The position numbers and the translations under genes are program-made. The notes below the pieces were generated by a model that was not told the DNA's origin, made no database searches, and worked only from the letters and a program-made list of their open reading frames with translations. DNA of 47,866 nt from an uncultured bacterium (GTDB taxonomy: Bacteria > Myxococcota_A > Bradymonadia > Bradymonadales > Bradymonadaceae): positions 1 to 47,866 of the forward strand of contig CALJNB010000011.1 in assembly GCA_937981985.1 (NCBI GenBank), written 5' to 3'. Shown one piece after another: positions 7,056 through 17,400 of this stretch; positions within the stretch are counted from its first letter, which is position 1, and every line of letters begins with the position of its first letter.

Positions 7056-8228
7056 TTACAAATGCATGCCAGCAGCATAGCCGCTGGCCCAAGCCCATTG
7101 AAAATTATAGCCGCCAAGCCATCCGGTTACATCAACGGCCTCGCCTATAAAATAAAGCCCCGGTGCTTTTTTTACCTCCATCGTTTTTGAGGATAGCGCG
7201 TCGGTGTTAATACCACCGATGGTGACTTCGGCTTTTCGGTAGCCTTCGGTTCCGTTTGGCGAGAACTCCCAAGCGAAAAGTTTTGCTTCGATTTCGGCGA
7301 TTTTTTTGTCCGGTACATTACCGATGTCTTGTGTCGGGAATTTAGTCAACTCGCATATGAAGTCGGCCAGTCGATTTGGGAGATGTTGGCTTAAAAGTTT
7401 TACTATTGTTATTTTGGGGTTTTCTTTCTTTTGGTTGAGTAGCCAATTTTCGTTTAAATCTGGAAGAAAGTTAACGGTGATTTTTTGTCCGTGTTTCCAA
7501 TAGGAAGAGATTTGTAGAACGGCAGGACCGCTGATTCCTTTATGGGTAAATAACAAGGCTTCTCGAAAAGAGGTTTTCCCGCAACTTACGACGACGTCGG
7601 TCGCGGTGCCGGAAAGTGTTGTGAAGGATTTTTCATCACCGCCCAAAGTAAAGGGGACCAACGCGGGGCGAGGTTCGATGATTTTGATGCCGAATTGACG
7701 CGCGATTTTGTAGGCGAAATCAGTGGCGCCCATAAGAGGAATAGAAGGGCCTCCAGTCGCGATTACTAACGATTTGGACTTGATATTTGAGTTTACCAAA
7801 TACGCATCGTCTTGTTTTTCGATACTCTCGACTATGAAGTTTTCTCGGATCGTTACTTTTCCTAGGCTGCATTCATTGACTAGCATGGCAACGATTTCTC
7901 GTGCCGATCCGTCGCAGAAAAGTTGGCCAAGGGTCTTTTCGTGCCATGGGATATGGTAGCGGTCCACCATTTCAATAAAATCGTGTTGGGTGAACTTGGA
8001 GAACGCTGATTTCATGAAGTGGGGGTTCTGCGAGATATATTGATCGGGACTGGCGTATAAATTTGTAAAATTACATCGTCCCCCGCCTGATATAAGGATT
8101 TTTTTTCCGACTTTATTCGCATGATCGACGAGAAGAACTTTACGCCCGCGTTTTCCGGCGACAGCCGCACACATAAGGCCTGCTGCACCTGCGCCAATGA
8201 TTACCGTATCGAATTGTTCAATTGCCAA
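7056..8228 (-). CDS. BaiN/RdsA (HI0933-like) FAD-dependent oxidoreductase
   Basis: About 390 aa with the fold of the HI0933/BaiN flavoprotein family. The dinucleotide motif VIIGAGAAGLM is near the N-terminus, followed by KKILISGGGRCNFTN, a family hallmark. Other marks are VIATGGPSIPLMGATDFAY mid-protein, FTHKGISGPAVLQIS, and the C-terminal ITIGGI-like VTIGGINT with GLYFIGEAVDVTGWLGGYN. Some relatives reduce bile-acid or sterol-like intermediates; the substrate here is unknown. The frame is open to 8282, but I favour TTG at 8228: GGAG (8237-8234) precedes it by six bases and the protein then starts just before the FAD motif, as usual. Convergent with the TetR remnant. Confidence 0.85.
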   Translation of the reverse strand: MAIEQFDTVIIGAGAAGLMCAAVAGKRGRKVLLVDHANKVGKKILISGGGRCNFTNLYASPDQYISQNPHFMKSAFSKFTQHDFIEMVDRYHIPWHEKTLGQLFCDGSAREIVAMLVNECSLGKVTIRENFIVESIEKQDDAYLVNSNIKSKSLVIATGGPSIPLMGATDFAYKIARQFGIKIIEPRPALVPFTLGGDEKSFTTLSGTATDVVVSCGKTSFREALLFTHKGISGPAVLQISSYWKHGQKITVNFLPDLNENWLLNQKKENPKITIVKLLSQHLPNRLADFICELTKFPTQDIGNVPDKKIAEIEAKLFAWEFSPNGTEGYRKAEVTIGGINTDALSSKTMEVKKAPGLYFIGEAVDVTGWLGGYNFQWAWASGYAAGMHL

Positions 8229-8373
8229 AAGGTCTCCATATGCAGCATCGGGCGAACATACACGGCTTATTTGGGCCGACAAGTAACAATGGGCATTGCG
8301 TACAAGATTAGGTGGGGTTATAGCAGTTGGGTTGTTGGCCCCAAAATTATTGGCCCAAAATTGAGGAACAAAA

Positions 8374-10056
8374 ATGGCTCAAGAATTCATCTATCAAATG
8401 CAAGGTTTGGAAAAAGTTTACGGGAACGGAAAAAAGGTTCTGGACGGAATTTGGCTTTCGTTTTTCCCTGGCGCAAAGATTGGCGTTATCGGGCCGAATG
8501 GTGCGGGTAAGTCTACGATTCTGAAAATCATGGCAGGACTTGATACAGAGTTTCGAGGAGAGACCTGGATCGAGCCAAGCGCAAGCGTCGGTTATTTATC
8601 TCAAGAACCCCAATTAGATGAAACTCTAGATGTGCGTGGCAATGTCATGTTGGGAATGGGCGAACTCAAGGAGCTTTTGGAAGAATACGAAGCAATTTCA
8701 GCGAAATTTGCGGAGCCGATGTCCGATGATGAGATGACGGCCTTGATTGAAAAGCAGGGCGATCTGCAAGATAAGATCGATGCTAAGGATGGTTGGAATG
8801 TCGACCGTACCCTTGATATTGCGATGGACGCGTTGAACCTGCCTCCCGGTGATTCTTCAGTAAAGCATCTCTCAGGTGGTGAGAAGCGTCGTATTGCGTT
8901 GTGTAGACTGCTTTTATCTAAACCCGATCTACTCCTTCTAGATGAGCCTACCAATCATTTGGATGCTGAAACGGTTGCCTGGTTAGAACGTACTTTGCGA
9001 GATTATGCGGGTACGGTAATTGTCGTCACCCACGATCGTTATTTTCTCGATAACATTACGAAGTGGATTCTTGAATTAGAAGATGGGAAAGGGCTTCCCT
9101 TTGAAGGCAATTATTCAGAATGGTTGATTCAGAAGCAAAAACGTTTTGAACAAGCTCAGAAAGAAAATTCGGCTCGCGCAAAAGCATTGTCTCGAGAATT
9201 GGAATGGGTTCGAATGGGGCAAAAAGGTCGCCAAGCGAAGTCAAAAGCGCGTTTTAATAACTACGAAGATTTATGTCGTGCTCAAGATGACGCGCAAAGC
9301 GATCAGGTTCGCCGTGATATTATTCTTCCTCCGGGACCGCGTCTGGGTAACGTGGTGATCAAAGCCGAAAATCTTAAGAAAGCCTTTGATGATAAACTTC
9401 TTATTGATGACTTGTCGTTCAGTTTACCTCCGGGAGGAATCGTAGGCGTCATTGGGCCAAATGGCGCGGGTAAAACAACGCTGTTCAAAATGTTTTCAAA
9501 TGATGAAACGCCTACATCTGGAGATTTGACGATTGGGGAGACGGTTGTGATTTCAAACGTAGACCAGCATCGAGATGCGCTTAAGGACGATGTGTCGGTT
9601 TATGACGCCATTGCTGATGGCGAAGATGTTTTGAAAGTTGGAAAACGTGAGATCAAATCACGTGCATATGTTGCCGCCTTTGGTTTTAAGTCCAGTCTTC
9701 AACAACAAAAGGTCGGCACCCTTTCAGGCGGCGAGCGTAATCGCGTGCATTTGGCGCGAACCTTGTTGCGTGGTGGAAACTTGCTTCTTCTAGATGAGCC
9801 TTCAAACGATCTCGATGTGGCGACGATGCGTGCATTAGAGGCGGCTATTGAAGAGTTTGCCGGTTGTGCGGTTGTTATTAGTCACGATCGTTGGTTTCTA
9901 AATAGAATTGCTACGCATATTTTAGCATTCGAAGGAAATTCAGAGGTCGTATTCTTCGAAGGTAATTTCGGCGAATATGAAGCGGACAAGAAGCGTAGAT
10001 TGGGAGAAGACGCTTCGCGTCCAACGCGGATAAAGTATAAACCTTTGACGCGTTGA
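8374..10056 (+). CDS. ettA: Energy-dependent translational throttle protein EttA (ABC-F)
   Basis: A 560-aa cytosolic ABC-F ATPase with two nucleotide-binding domains and no membrane segment. NBD1 has Walker A GPNGAGKS at 40-47, LSGGEKRR near 166 and LLLLDEPTNHLD near 188. An arm/linker region follows. NBD2 has GPNGAGKT near 360, LSGGERNR near 450 and LLLLDEPSNDLD near 471. The DEPSNDLD form in NBD2, the length near 555 and the YKPLTR C-terminus are characteristic of EttA, which binds the ribosomal E site and gates entry into elongation according to the ADP/ATP ratio. GAGGA precedes the ATG. Transcribed alone or with the glutaredoxin gene 55 bases downstream. Confidence 0.95.
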   Translation: MAQEFIYQMQGLEKVYGNGKKVLDGIWLSFFPGAKIGVIGPNGAGKSTILKIMAGLDTEFRGETWIEPSASVGYLSQEPQLDETLDVRGNVMLGMGELKELLEEYEAISAKFAEPMSDDEMTALIEKQGDLQDKIDAKDGWNVDRTLDIAMDALNLPPGDSSVKHLSGGEKRRIALCRLLLSKPDLLLLDEPTNHLDAETVAWLERTLRDYAGTVIVVTHDRYFLDNITKWILELEDGKGLPFEGNYSEWLIQKQKRFEQAQKENSARAKALSRELEWVRMGQKGRQAKSKARFNNYEDLCRAQDDAQSDQVRRDIILPPGPRLGNVVIKAENLKKAFDDKLLIDDLSFSLPPGGIVGVIGPNGAGKTTLFKMFSNDETPTSGDLTIGETVVISNVDQHRDALKDDVSVYDAIADGEDVLKVGKREIKSRAYVAAFGFKSSLQQQKVGTLSGGERNRVHLARTLLRGGNLLLLDEPSNDLDVATMRALEAAIEEFAGCAVVISHDRWFLNRIATHILAFEGNSEVVFFEGNFGEYEADKKRRLGEDASRPTRIKYKPLTR

Positions 10057-10111
10057 AACCTTTTCTAGATTTGAGCGTCAAAAACTAAGACAACCGCATT
10101 TGGAGTTAGAA

Positions 10112-10378
10112 ATGGCCGAATTAGTAAGAGTATATAGCACCGATTATTGTCCTTATTGTGATCGCGCGAAACGTTTTTTGAAAAGTGAAAACATTCCCTT
10201 TGAAGATCTCAATATTTCCGATGACCCAGAAATGAGGATGAAGTTAGTAAAATTGACGGGAATGCGTACCGTCCCACAGATTTTTGTTGGTGAGAAAAGT
10301 ATCGGTGGTTATGACGACATGATGGCTCTTGAGAATGCGGGAACCTTTCGCGAACTTTTGGAGTCCGAAGGAAAATAA
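10112..10378 (+). CDS. grxC: Glutaredoxin (GrxC type, CPYC)
   Basis: A small dithiol glutaredoxin of 88 aa. The active site CPYC is at residues 13-16 (YSTDYCPYCDRAKRFL), with the cis-Pro segment TVPQIFVGEKSIGGYDD downstream, which binds glutathione. It reduces protein disulfides and glutathionylated cysteines with glutathione as electron donor. An upstream in-frame TTG at 10100 is not the start: GGAG at 10102-10105 is the ribosome-binding site of the ATG at 10112. A hairpin plus T-run overlaps its stop codon. Confidence 0.92.
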   Translation: MAELVRVYSTDYCPYCDRAKRFLKSENIPFEDLNISDDPEMRMKLVKLTGMRTVPQIFVGEKSIGGYDDMMALENAGTFRELLESEGK

Positions 10379-10388
10379 TTTCCTTTTT
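10368..10388 (+). terminator. Intrinsic terminator overlapping the grxC stop codon
   Basis: AAGGAAA (10368-10374), loop ATAA and TTTCCTT (10379-10385) form a perfect 7-bp stem that runs into a T-run (10384-10388). The loop contains most of the TAA stop codon. The short A/T-rich stem makes it a modest terminator. Confidence 0.6.
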
Positions 10389-10555
10389 AGGTTGATTCTT
10401 CCTCGGTAGGGCATAACTTCAACAAAGATGGCCTAGAATGAATTTTTTAGCACCTTTATTTGTTTAGGCCTTGATTCTTTTGTAAGAAAAGATGAAAAGT
10501 TGGCTTCTCGCGCAGAGATCCTTTATGGTTTTGGAAACAAACAGGTAGAATTATA

Positions 10556-12517
10556 GTGTTTAGTAAAATTCCTCTCAAAGCTTTTGTATTCTGGGCGCTA
10601 TCAGGCGTCGCTTTTTTCATTATTTTTACGATTTTGACGGACGATTCAAGACCAGTTGAGACGATTAAGTTCAGCGAATTTAGAGAGTCTGTCGAAAAAG
10701 GGGCTATCAAAAGCGCTGAAATTAAGGGGCTGACGATCAATGGCGCGTTCACTGAAGAACACGTTAAGGAATCCAAAAGCGATAAAGAAAAGTTCACAAC
10801 TGTCGGCCCTGTAGAAGAAGATCTGCAGGAATTGATGCTTAGTAAAAATGTCGAAATTACATTCATAAGCCAAGAGGCGAATGAGGTTTTCGAGATTTTG
10901 CGAACCGCGGGCCCCATCCTCTTGCTGATTATCTTGATTGTTGTGATCATGCGTCAATTCCAAGGCGGTGGTGGGAAAGCGATGAATTTCGGAAAATCGC
11001 GTGCGAAGCTACTCAACGAAAATACAAATAAGGTTACATTTGCCGATGTGGCGGGAATTGATGAAGCAAAACACGAGCTCGAAGAGATTATCGATTTTTT
11101 AAAGAGCCCCAAAAAGTTCACACGACTTGGAGGTCGCATTCCAAAAGGTGTCTTATTGATGGGCCCTCCTGGAACGGGAAAAACGCTTTTAGCAAGGAGT
11201 GTTGCTGGCGAAGCCGATGTTCCTTTCTTTTCTATTTCTGGTTCAGATTTCGTTGAAATGTTTGTGGGCGTTGGCGCATCTCGTGTGCGTGATTTGTTCG
11301 AACAAGCTAAAACGCAAGCGCCATGTATCATCTTTATTGATGAGATCGATGCTGTAGGTCGTCACCGCGGTTCGGGAATGGGCGGCGGACATGACGAGCG
11401 GGAGCAAACCTTGAATCAACTTCTGGTTGAAATGGACGGTTTTGAGTCTAACGAAGGCGTTATTTTGATCGCTGCTACGAACCGTGCTGATGTTTTAGAT
11501 CCCGCCTTGCTTCGTCCCGGTAGATTCGATCGCCGCGTCGTAGTTTCGGCACCCGATGTGCGCGGCCGTGAACAAATTCTAAAAATTCATACTCGTCGTA
11601 CACCTATGGCAAAAGATGTTGATCTACAAATTATCGCAAGAGGGACGCCAGGATTTTCCGGTGCTGACTTGGAGAATTTAGTGAATGAAGCAGCACTTTA
11701 CGCAGCTCGACAAGACAAAGATCGCGTAGAATCCTCGGATTTTGATCAGGCCAAAGATAAAGTCATGATGGGTTCAGAACGAAAAAGTGCAAGAGTCGGC
11801 GAGAAGGAAAGGGCGATTACTGCCTTTCACGAAGCTGGACATGCTTTGGTTGCAATGCTTCAAGAAGGTACAGACCCCGTTCATAAAGTAACAATCATCC
11901 CTCGCGGTCGTGCGCTAGGTGTTACGCAGCAACTTCCAGCCGAAGATGCTCATATTCAATCAAAAGAGTTCGCACTCAAATATTTGGCAATCATGATGGG
12001 AGGGCGCGCTGCAGAGATGTTGGTCTACAATCACATTACGACCGGAGCGAGTAGCGACATTGCACGCGCTACTGATCTAGCGCGTTCTATGGTGTGCGAT
12101 TATGGGATGAGTGATAAGTTAGGCCCGGTTTCGTATTCGAGCAAGTCGGTCAATCCATTCCCAGGATTTGGTGGGGGTTCTCAAGCATCCACGTATTCGG
12201 AGTCCATTGCGCAAACTATTGATTCTGAAATTCAGCGAATTATTACTGAACAGTACGATATTGCCGAGTCTATACTGCGCGAACGACGAGATCTTTTAGA
12301 CTTGATGGCTGATGCACTTTTGGAGTTCGAAGTTCTGGACAGTAAGGAGCTTGCGCTTTTGGTCGAATTCGAGAATCTGGATTCGATTAGAAAGCATCGC
12401 GAAATTTTGAAGATTAAAGAGGAAGAGTCGAAATTAGAGCGAAAGCCGAAGTCTGATTTTTCTTCGGCAGCAAAGGATCCGACATTGACGGACCTTAAAC
12501 CTTCTCACGAATTTTGA
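10556..12517 (+). CDS. ftsH: ATP-dependent zinc metalloprotease FtsH
   Basis: A 653-aa inner-membrane AAA+ protease that degrades membrane and some soluble proteins. Two membrane segments (about 9-28 and 117-133) flank a periplasmic region. The AAA domain has Walker A GPPGTGKT at 203-210, Walker B IIFIDEID near 258-265 and the second region of homology [20 protein letters not shown] near 307-326. The protease domain has HEAGH at 425-429, and the likely third zinc ligand Asp501 lies in [12 protein letters not shown]. Start is GTG at 10556 (MFSKIPLK), with AGG about ten bases upstream. A strong terminator follows directly. No neighbouring gene suggests an operon. Confidence 0.97.
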   Translation: MFSKIPLKAFVFWALSGVAFFIIFTILTDDSRPVETIKFSEFRESVEKGAIKSAEIKGLTINGAFTEEHVKESKSDKEKFTTVGPVEEDLQELMLSKNVEITFISQEANEVFEILRTAGPILLLIILIVVIMRQFQGGGGKAMNFGKSRAKLLNENTNKVTFADVAGIDEAKHELEEIIDFLKSPKKFTRLGGRIPKGVLLMGPPGTGKTLLARSVAGEADVPFFSISGSDFVEMFVGVGASRVRDLFEQAKTQAPCIIFIDEIDAVGRHRGSGMGGGHDEREQTLNQLLVEMDGFESNEGVILIAATNRADVLDPALLRPGRFDRRVVVSAPDVRGREQILKIHTRRTPMAKDVDLQIIARGTPGFSGADLENLVNEAALYAARQDKDRVESSDFDQAKDKVMMGSERKSARVGEKERAITAFHEAGHALVAMLQEGTDPVHKVTIIPRGRALGVTQQLPAEDAHIQSKEFALKYLAIMMGGRAAEMLVYNHITTGASSDIARATDLARSMVCDYGMSDKLGPVSYSSKSVNPFPGFGGGSQASTYSESIAQTIDSEIQRIITEQYDIAESILRERRDLLDLMADALLEFEVLDSKELALLVEFENLDSIRKHREILKIKEEESKLERKPKSDFSSAAKDPTLTDLKPSHEF

Positions 12518-12537
12518 GACTATCTCCGATTTAAACC

Positions 12538-12565
12538 AAGATCGCTTTGAGCGGTCTTTTTTTTT
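12538..12565 (+). terminator. Rho-independent terminator after ftsH
   Basis: AAGATCGCT (12538-12546), loop TTG and AGCGGTCTT (12550-12558) pair with one G-T wobble and run into a stretch of T ending at 12565. It lies about 20 bases after the ftsH stop. Confidence 0.9.
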
Positions 12566-12701
12566 GCGTAGATTCTAAGGTCGTCTATGTTTGGCGTAGA
12601 AATGAGTAGTGAAAATGAAATTTTTAGAATTCGGAGAGCTACCCGCTTGACGCTATATGTACGCCTCGGGTACCTTGTGGGCTAAGAAAAGAATTGAACA
12701 T

Positions 12702-12707
12702 TATAAT
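12702..12707 (+). promoter_or_regulatory. Candidate -10 (TATAAT) for the gliding-type operon
   Basis: A perfect TATAAT at 12702-12707 would place a start near 12714, about 35 bases before the first ATG (12749), with AAGGAG at 12738-12743. No good -35 stands at the usual spacing (TTGTGG at 12675 is 21 bases away), so the promoter may need an activator. The call rests on the hexamer and its position only. Confidence 0.35.
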
Positions 12708-12748
12708 GATGCTCTACGAAGAGCAACATTACCCCTTAAGGAGTGCGT

Positions 12749-14368
12749 ATGATTCGCCAAAGTTGGTTGTGGGTTTTGATCGTATGTTTCGTATCAAGCG
12801 TAGCAGTAGCGCAAGATGGGAAAGATGACGACGACATGAGTTTTGGAGAGGATGAGGTCGAAGCAGTAAGAGCGGCTAGTCCAGTTCAAAAGTTCCTTGC
12901 AGAGGGAAAAACGCTCTACAAAGCCGGTAAGTACGATGAGGCCAGCTTGTTGTTCTTCAAAGTTTTGGAAGAAAAAGATCTTACAGCGGAGCCCTACTGG
13001 CCAGAAGCTCAGTATGAACTTGGAAAGACGCTTTTCAAAATGGAGCTTTACCAAGGCGCGCTCAGTTATTTTTCAAAGGTAGTTGAGAAAGGTGAGAAGC
13101 ATGCTTACTTCCTTCCAACATTAAACGGATTGGTTTTATTGACCGATGTTATGCCCGAAGATCCGGTCGTAATGGAAATGTTGGCCAAGTACAGCAAGTT
13201 TTTTCCAAACGATGTACCCGCAAAGTATCGTGATCGATATGCGTTTTTGGTCGGTCGACACCTTTATTCACAGCTTGATGTGGACGCCGCGCTTGAGATG
13301 CTAAAACAGGTTAAGCCAGAGAGTCCCGATTATGCTCGCGCGAGATATATTGCGGGCGTCACTCACGTGGCAAATTACGAGGCAGACCCGGCTGTCGCAG
13401 CGTTTAAAGACGTTCTTCGAAATTTGACAGCGACAAAAGAAAAGCGTGGTTTAGAAAAGGAAGAGAAAAAATTGCTTGACCTAGCAAATCTTGCGATGGC
13501 GCGTGTGTTCTATTCGGTGGGCGGTAAAGCGAGTGCGAATAATTACAATACCTCTTTAAAGTATTTCAATAAGATTAAACGCAATACCGAGTATTGGCCG
13601 ACGGCGCTGTTTGAGTCGAGTTGGGTATATTTCCAGGTTGATTTGTTTAACAAAGCGTTAGGAAACTTGCATTCAATTAATTCGCCTTTCTTTTCGGATA
13701 AATACTTTCCCGAAGGTCCTATTTTGGCGTCTGTTATTTATTTTTATAATTGTAAATATAAGCGTTCCAGAAATGAACTTGATGAATTTGAGTTTCAGTA
13801 CGAGCCGCTCATTACCGAAATCGATGCTGTCACGGGTCAATACGGCGATAATCCTGAGGAAATGTTCAACTGGATGAAGAAGCAAATGGATGACCCAGAA
13901 ACGAAAGCGATGGGTCAGATTGTGGGGGCTGCATTGAGCGATCTCCAGATACGGAACAAAATGAAATTAATCTTGTCTATAGAAGAGGAGATTTCCAAGT
14001 TAGGTTCTAAACCCGACGCGTGGAAGAATTCAAGTTTAGGAAGTTATTTGGCTCAAGAATCTACCGGTGCGATTTCGTTCGCGAAAAGTGATGCAGGAAC
14101 AATCGCCTCAGAACGTCTGAATCGTGTCTCTCGCGAACTTGATGATCTTTCTTTGGAAAAGGAAAAAATCATGGTTGAATTGGCTAAAGCACAGCGTGGA
14201 CAAATTGAAACTGATCTTTTGAATGAGGGCGCGGTGAAGTCAAACGTTACGAGAGCAGGGGACGTTAAGGTTTCGGATGAGGAGCTTTACTGGACCTTTG
14301 ATGGTGAATATTGGAGAGATGAAGTTGGTTATTACACCTTCAATATTAACTCAGAGTGCAAACGATAA
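12749..14368 (+). CDS. Secreted TPR-repeat protein, first gene of the Glt-like cluster
   Basis: About 539 aa. Residues 1-21 are a Sec signal peptide cleaved after VAVA. An acidic stretch (GKDDDDMSFGEDE) follows. Residues about 45-290 contain TPR-like helical pairs, for example FLAEGKTLYKAGKYDEASLL and AQYELGKTLFKMELYQGAL. A predicted coiled coil lies near 450-480. The product should be periplasmic and a scaffold rather than an enzyme. The frame opens at GTG 12743, but AAGGAG (12738-12743) abuts it; spacing fits the ATG at 12749. It is followed after 32 bases by the large TPR gene, so they form one operon. No specific family name is claimed; position suggests a component of the same envelope machine. 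Confidence 0.75.
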   Translation: MIRQSWLWVLIVCFVSSVAVAQDGKDDDDMSFGEDEVEAVRAASPVQKFLAEGKTLYKAGKYDEASLLFFKVLEEKDLTAEPYWPEAQYELGKTLFKMELYQGALSYFSKVVEKGEKHAYFLPTLNGLVLLTDVMPEDPVVMEMLAKYSKFFPNDVPAKYRDRYAFLVGRHLYSQLDVDAALEMLKQVKPESPDYARARYIAGVTHVANYEADPAVAAFKDVLRNLTATKEKRGLEKEEKKLLDLANLAMARVFYSVGGKASANNYNTSLKYFNKIKRNTEYWPTALFESSWVYFQVDLFNKALGNLHSINSPFFSDKYFPEGPILASVIYFYNCKYKRSRNELDEFEFQYEPLITEIDAVTGQYGDNPEEMFNWMKKQMDDPETKAMGQIVGAALSDLQIRNKMKLILSIEEEISKLGSKPDAWKNSSLGSYLAQESTGAISFAKSDAGTIASERLNRVSRELDDLSLEKEKIMVELAKAQRGQIETDLLNEGAVKSNVTRAGDVKVSDEELYWTFDGEYWRDEVGYYTFNINSECKR

Positions 14369-14400
14369 TGCAAAAACGATTATCAAAGAGGAGAAAACTG

Positions 14401-17400
14401 ATGGCTTTTAATTCAAAAGGCAATCGTGGAATGAAACCCCAATTTTTGGGTCTTCTTTCTGTATTAATGATTTCATTGGCAGCCGGAAGCGGTTTTGCAC
14501 AAGATGATAAAAAAGAAATTAATGTTGAAGGGGATGCCGCTAAAAAAGAGGTTCGAGAAAAAGTCGAAACATCGAAGGCTCCCGTCAAAGTATTCGTTAC
14601 GGAAAAGAAGGTCCAAAGTGTTAAGCTTTTAGATGAGTCTATCGTCCGATTGAAGCGACTCATCGATCGTATGCCCGAAGACCATCGAGATCGACCGCAA
14701 ACGCTTTTCAATCTTGCGGAAGCGTATTGGAGTAAGTCCAAGAGTTATGAACTCAAAGCGTTTCAGAAGCAGGACGAGTGTGGTGATTTAGCCGAGAAAG
14801 GCGAAAAAGGTCGCGCTGATTCGTGTAAAGCTACAATGGGGAAATTCTTAGAGGAATCCAAAAAGCTTCGAAAAAGTAATATCGAGCTTTATGCAGAAAT
14901 CATTAAAAATTATCCGACGTTCAAGCGTCTAGATAAGGTCTATTTTTATCTTGGTTCAAGTTTCATGGAAACAGATCAGAAAGAGAAAGGTCTTGGCGTG
15001 TTCAAGCTCCTAATCGCTGACTATCCTCAATCAAGCTATCTTCCTAATGTCTTACTTGCCTTCGGTGATTACTACTTCGAAAAAGATGATATGGTGAGTG
15101 CCCTTAAGGCGTATAAGCGTATCCGAAAATATCCTAAGTCTTCAGTATATGCGTATGCTCGATACAAAGAAGGTTGGTGTTATTATAACGATGCGAAAAA
15201 AGAAAAAGCGTTAGATACTTTTCTGGAGTCGATGAAAATTGCGAAGAAATCGCCGAAAGCGGGTTCTCACGCAAGTATTATAAAACAGGCGCGTAAAGAT
15301 ATCGTTCTTGCCTACTCTCACTTTGGTGCACCCGGTAAAGCGGTTAACTTTTTCAAGAACATTTCCGGTAAGGATAAAAGTGAATGGTTAGGTATGGGAG
15401 AGCGGCTTGGGTTGCTTTATGCCGATAAGGGAAACCCAGAGTCGTCCAATAAACTTTTTAAAGAACTTATTCTGCTAAACAAAGAGAGTATTAAGGTTAT
15501 TGATTACCAGCAGGAGATTGTTCGTAATACTACCCAGATCAACTCTTACAATCAGGATTCCGTTTCGGAACTGGTTCGTCTTGCCAAGCTTGTCAAATAT
15601 GCAGATGACGGAAAGTTCAAAGATTTAGATAAAACCAAGTGGCCTAAAAAGCGAATGGAAGTCGAAGGTCAACTCCGTCGTTGGGCGGTGACGTATCACC
15701 GTGAAGCTCAAAAAACCAAAACGGCTGATATCTACGCGATGGCATACTTTCTGTACAAATTCTATCTCGAAGCGTATAGGGATTCGCCTAAAGAGTATGA
15801 AATGACATTTTTCTACGGTGAGCTTCTGTACAAACTTCAAAAGTGGGAAGAGGCCGCTACGGCTTATGATAGGGTTGTGACGATTAAGCCTAAAGGGACC
15901 TATACAAATGAGGCGGTTCACGGTTTGGTTCTTTCTTATTTCAAAGTTGTTTCGGTTTCCGAAGAACAGAAAAATTTAAGTAAAAACGCCGAACAAATTA
16001 TCGCGAGTACAGAGAAAGATTCAAAGGGCAAAAAGCCAGCAGTGGTTCCTGTTCCGAAGGCAACGCCGATTCCTGATAAGCAGCAACGCCTCATTAAGGC
16101 GTGTCAAATGTATTCAGAGTTAAATCCGAAGGGAGAGCGTATCGTCGACGTGAAGTATACGATGGCTCGAATCTATTACGATTATAATCACCTCCCGGAT
16201 GCGATTAAGTCTTTCAAAGACATCGCTTACAATCATCCTGAACATCGTCTTGCGGTTATCGCGGCGAATCTTCACCTTGATAGTTGGAGTATTCTTCAAA
16301 ATTACGATGGTTTGCATACCGACGTGAAAGAGTATCTAGAGAAACAACCGATTAAAGATGAGGCCTTTATCGCTGACCTTCGTCGGATTGATTCAAACGT
16401 TACTTATAAGAAATGTGCCGTTGCGCAGGACGCTGAAAAGTGGAAAGAAACCTCTACTTGTTTCGTCGCGTTTTTCCGTTCGCATCCGAATTCAGAGCTT
16501 GTCGATCGCGCACTTTACAGTGCTGCACTTGCCTTCGAGCGTCAGAAGGATATCGGTAAGGCCATTCAGGTCCGTAAGTTTCTTCTCCTTGAAAGACCCG
16601 AGTCAGAATACGCGCCTGTGACATTGTATAATATCGGCGGGAACTATCACGCGTTGGCGATTTACAGTGAAGCGGCAAAATTCTATGAGCTTTATGCGAG
16701 CACCTATCCTAAGAAAGAAAACGCAGAGGTGGCTTTATCCAACGCGGCAACATTCCGTCATGGTTTAGGTGAGTACGATAAGGCCATTGAAGATTTCGAG
16801 ATTTATCTCGCTAAGTTTTCTAAACGAGATCCTGCTAAATCAGCTGAGTTCTATTTCTTGATCGGTGAGATTTATGAACTTCAGGGAAAGAGGACTAAAG
16901 CTTTCGATCAATATCAAAGTTATATTCGAAAGATTGGGAAGAAGGACTCTCATGATCATTACATGCAGGCCCACATTAAAATTGCGAAGTATTACGATCG
17001 TTTAAAAGGTAGATCGAATGAAGCAAAAGCCAAGGCGTGGTACAAGAAGACGTTAAAAGCTTATGGCAAGTTCGGTAAGACGGCTCAGTCCAAAATGAAA
17101 GCCGGACGTGACGCGGCAGCGGAAGCTCGATTTAAACAAGGAGAGGTTGTGTTTCGTGAGATGGCCAAGCTCAAGATTAACTCCCCAAATGAAAAGAAAC
17201 TTAAAAAAGCGTTGGCCCAGAAAAAGAAGAAGTTACTTGAAGCGGAAAAAATCTTCAAAAGTGTAATCAAATTCGGTCGTCCGGATTGGACTATTGCCGC
17301 TTTCTATCGAATTGGAGCCGGTCAACATAACGCAGCGAATAGTATTCGAAAGTCGTTTATTCCGAAGCGGTTGACCTACGATCAGAAAGAGATCTATCGC

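Noticed and set aside
8326-8364. Near-direct repeat (TTGGCCCCAAAATTA / TTGGCCCAAAATT) upstream of ettA
   Set aside because: Only two short imperfect copies, without dyad or known regulator; too weak to call an operator.
12647-12675. TTGACG followed 17 bases later by GTACCT as a promoter for the TPR operon
   Set aside because: The -10 is poor, while a perfect TATAAT lies closer to the gene at 12702.
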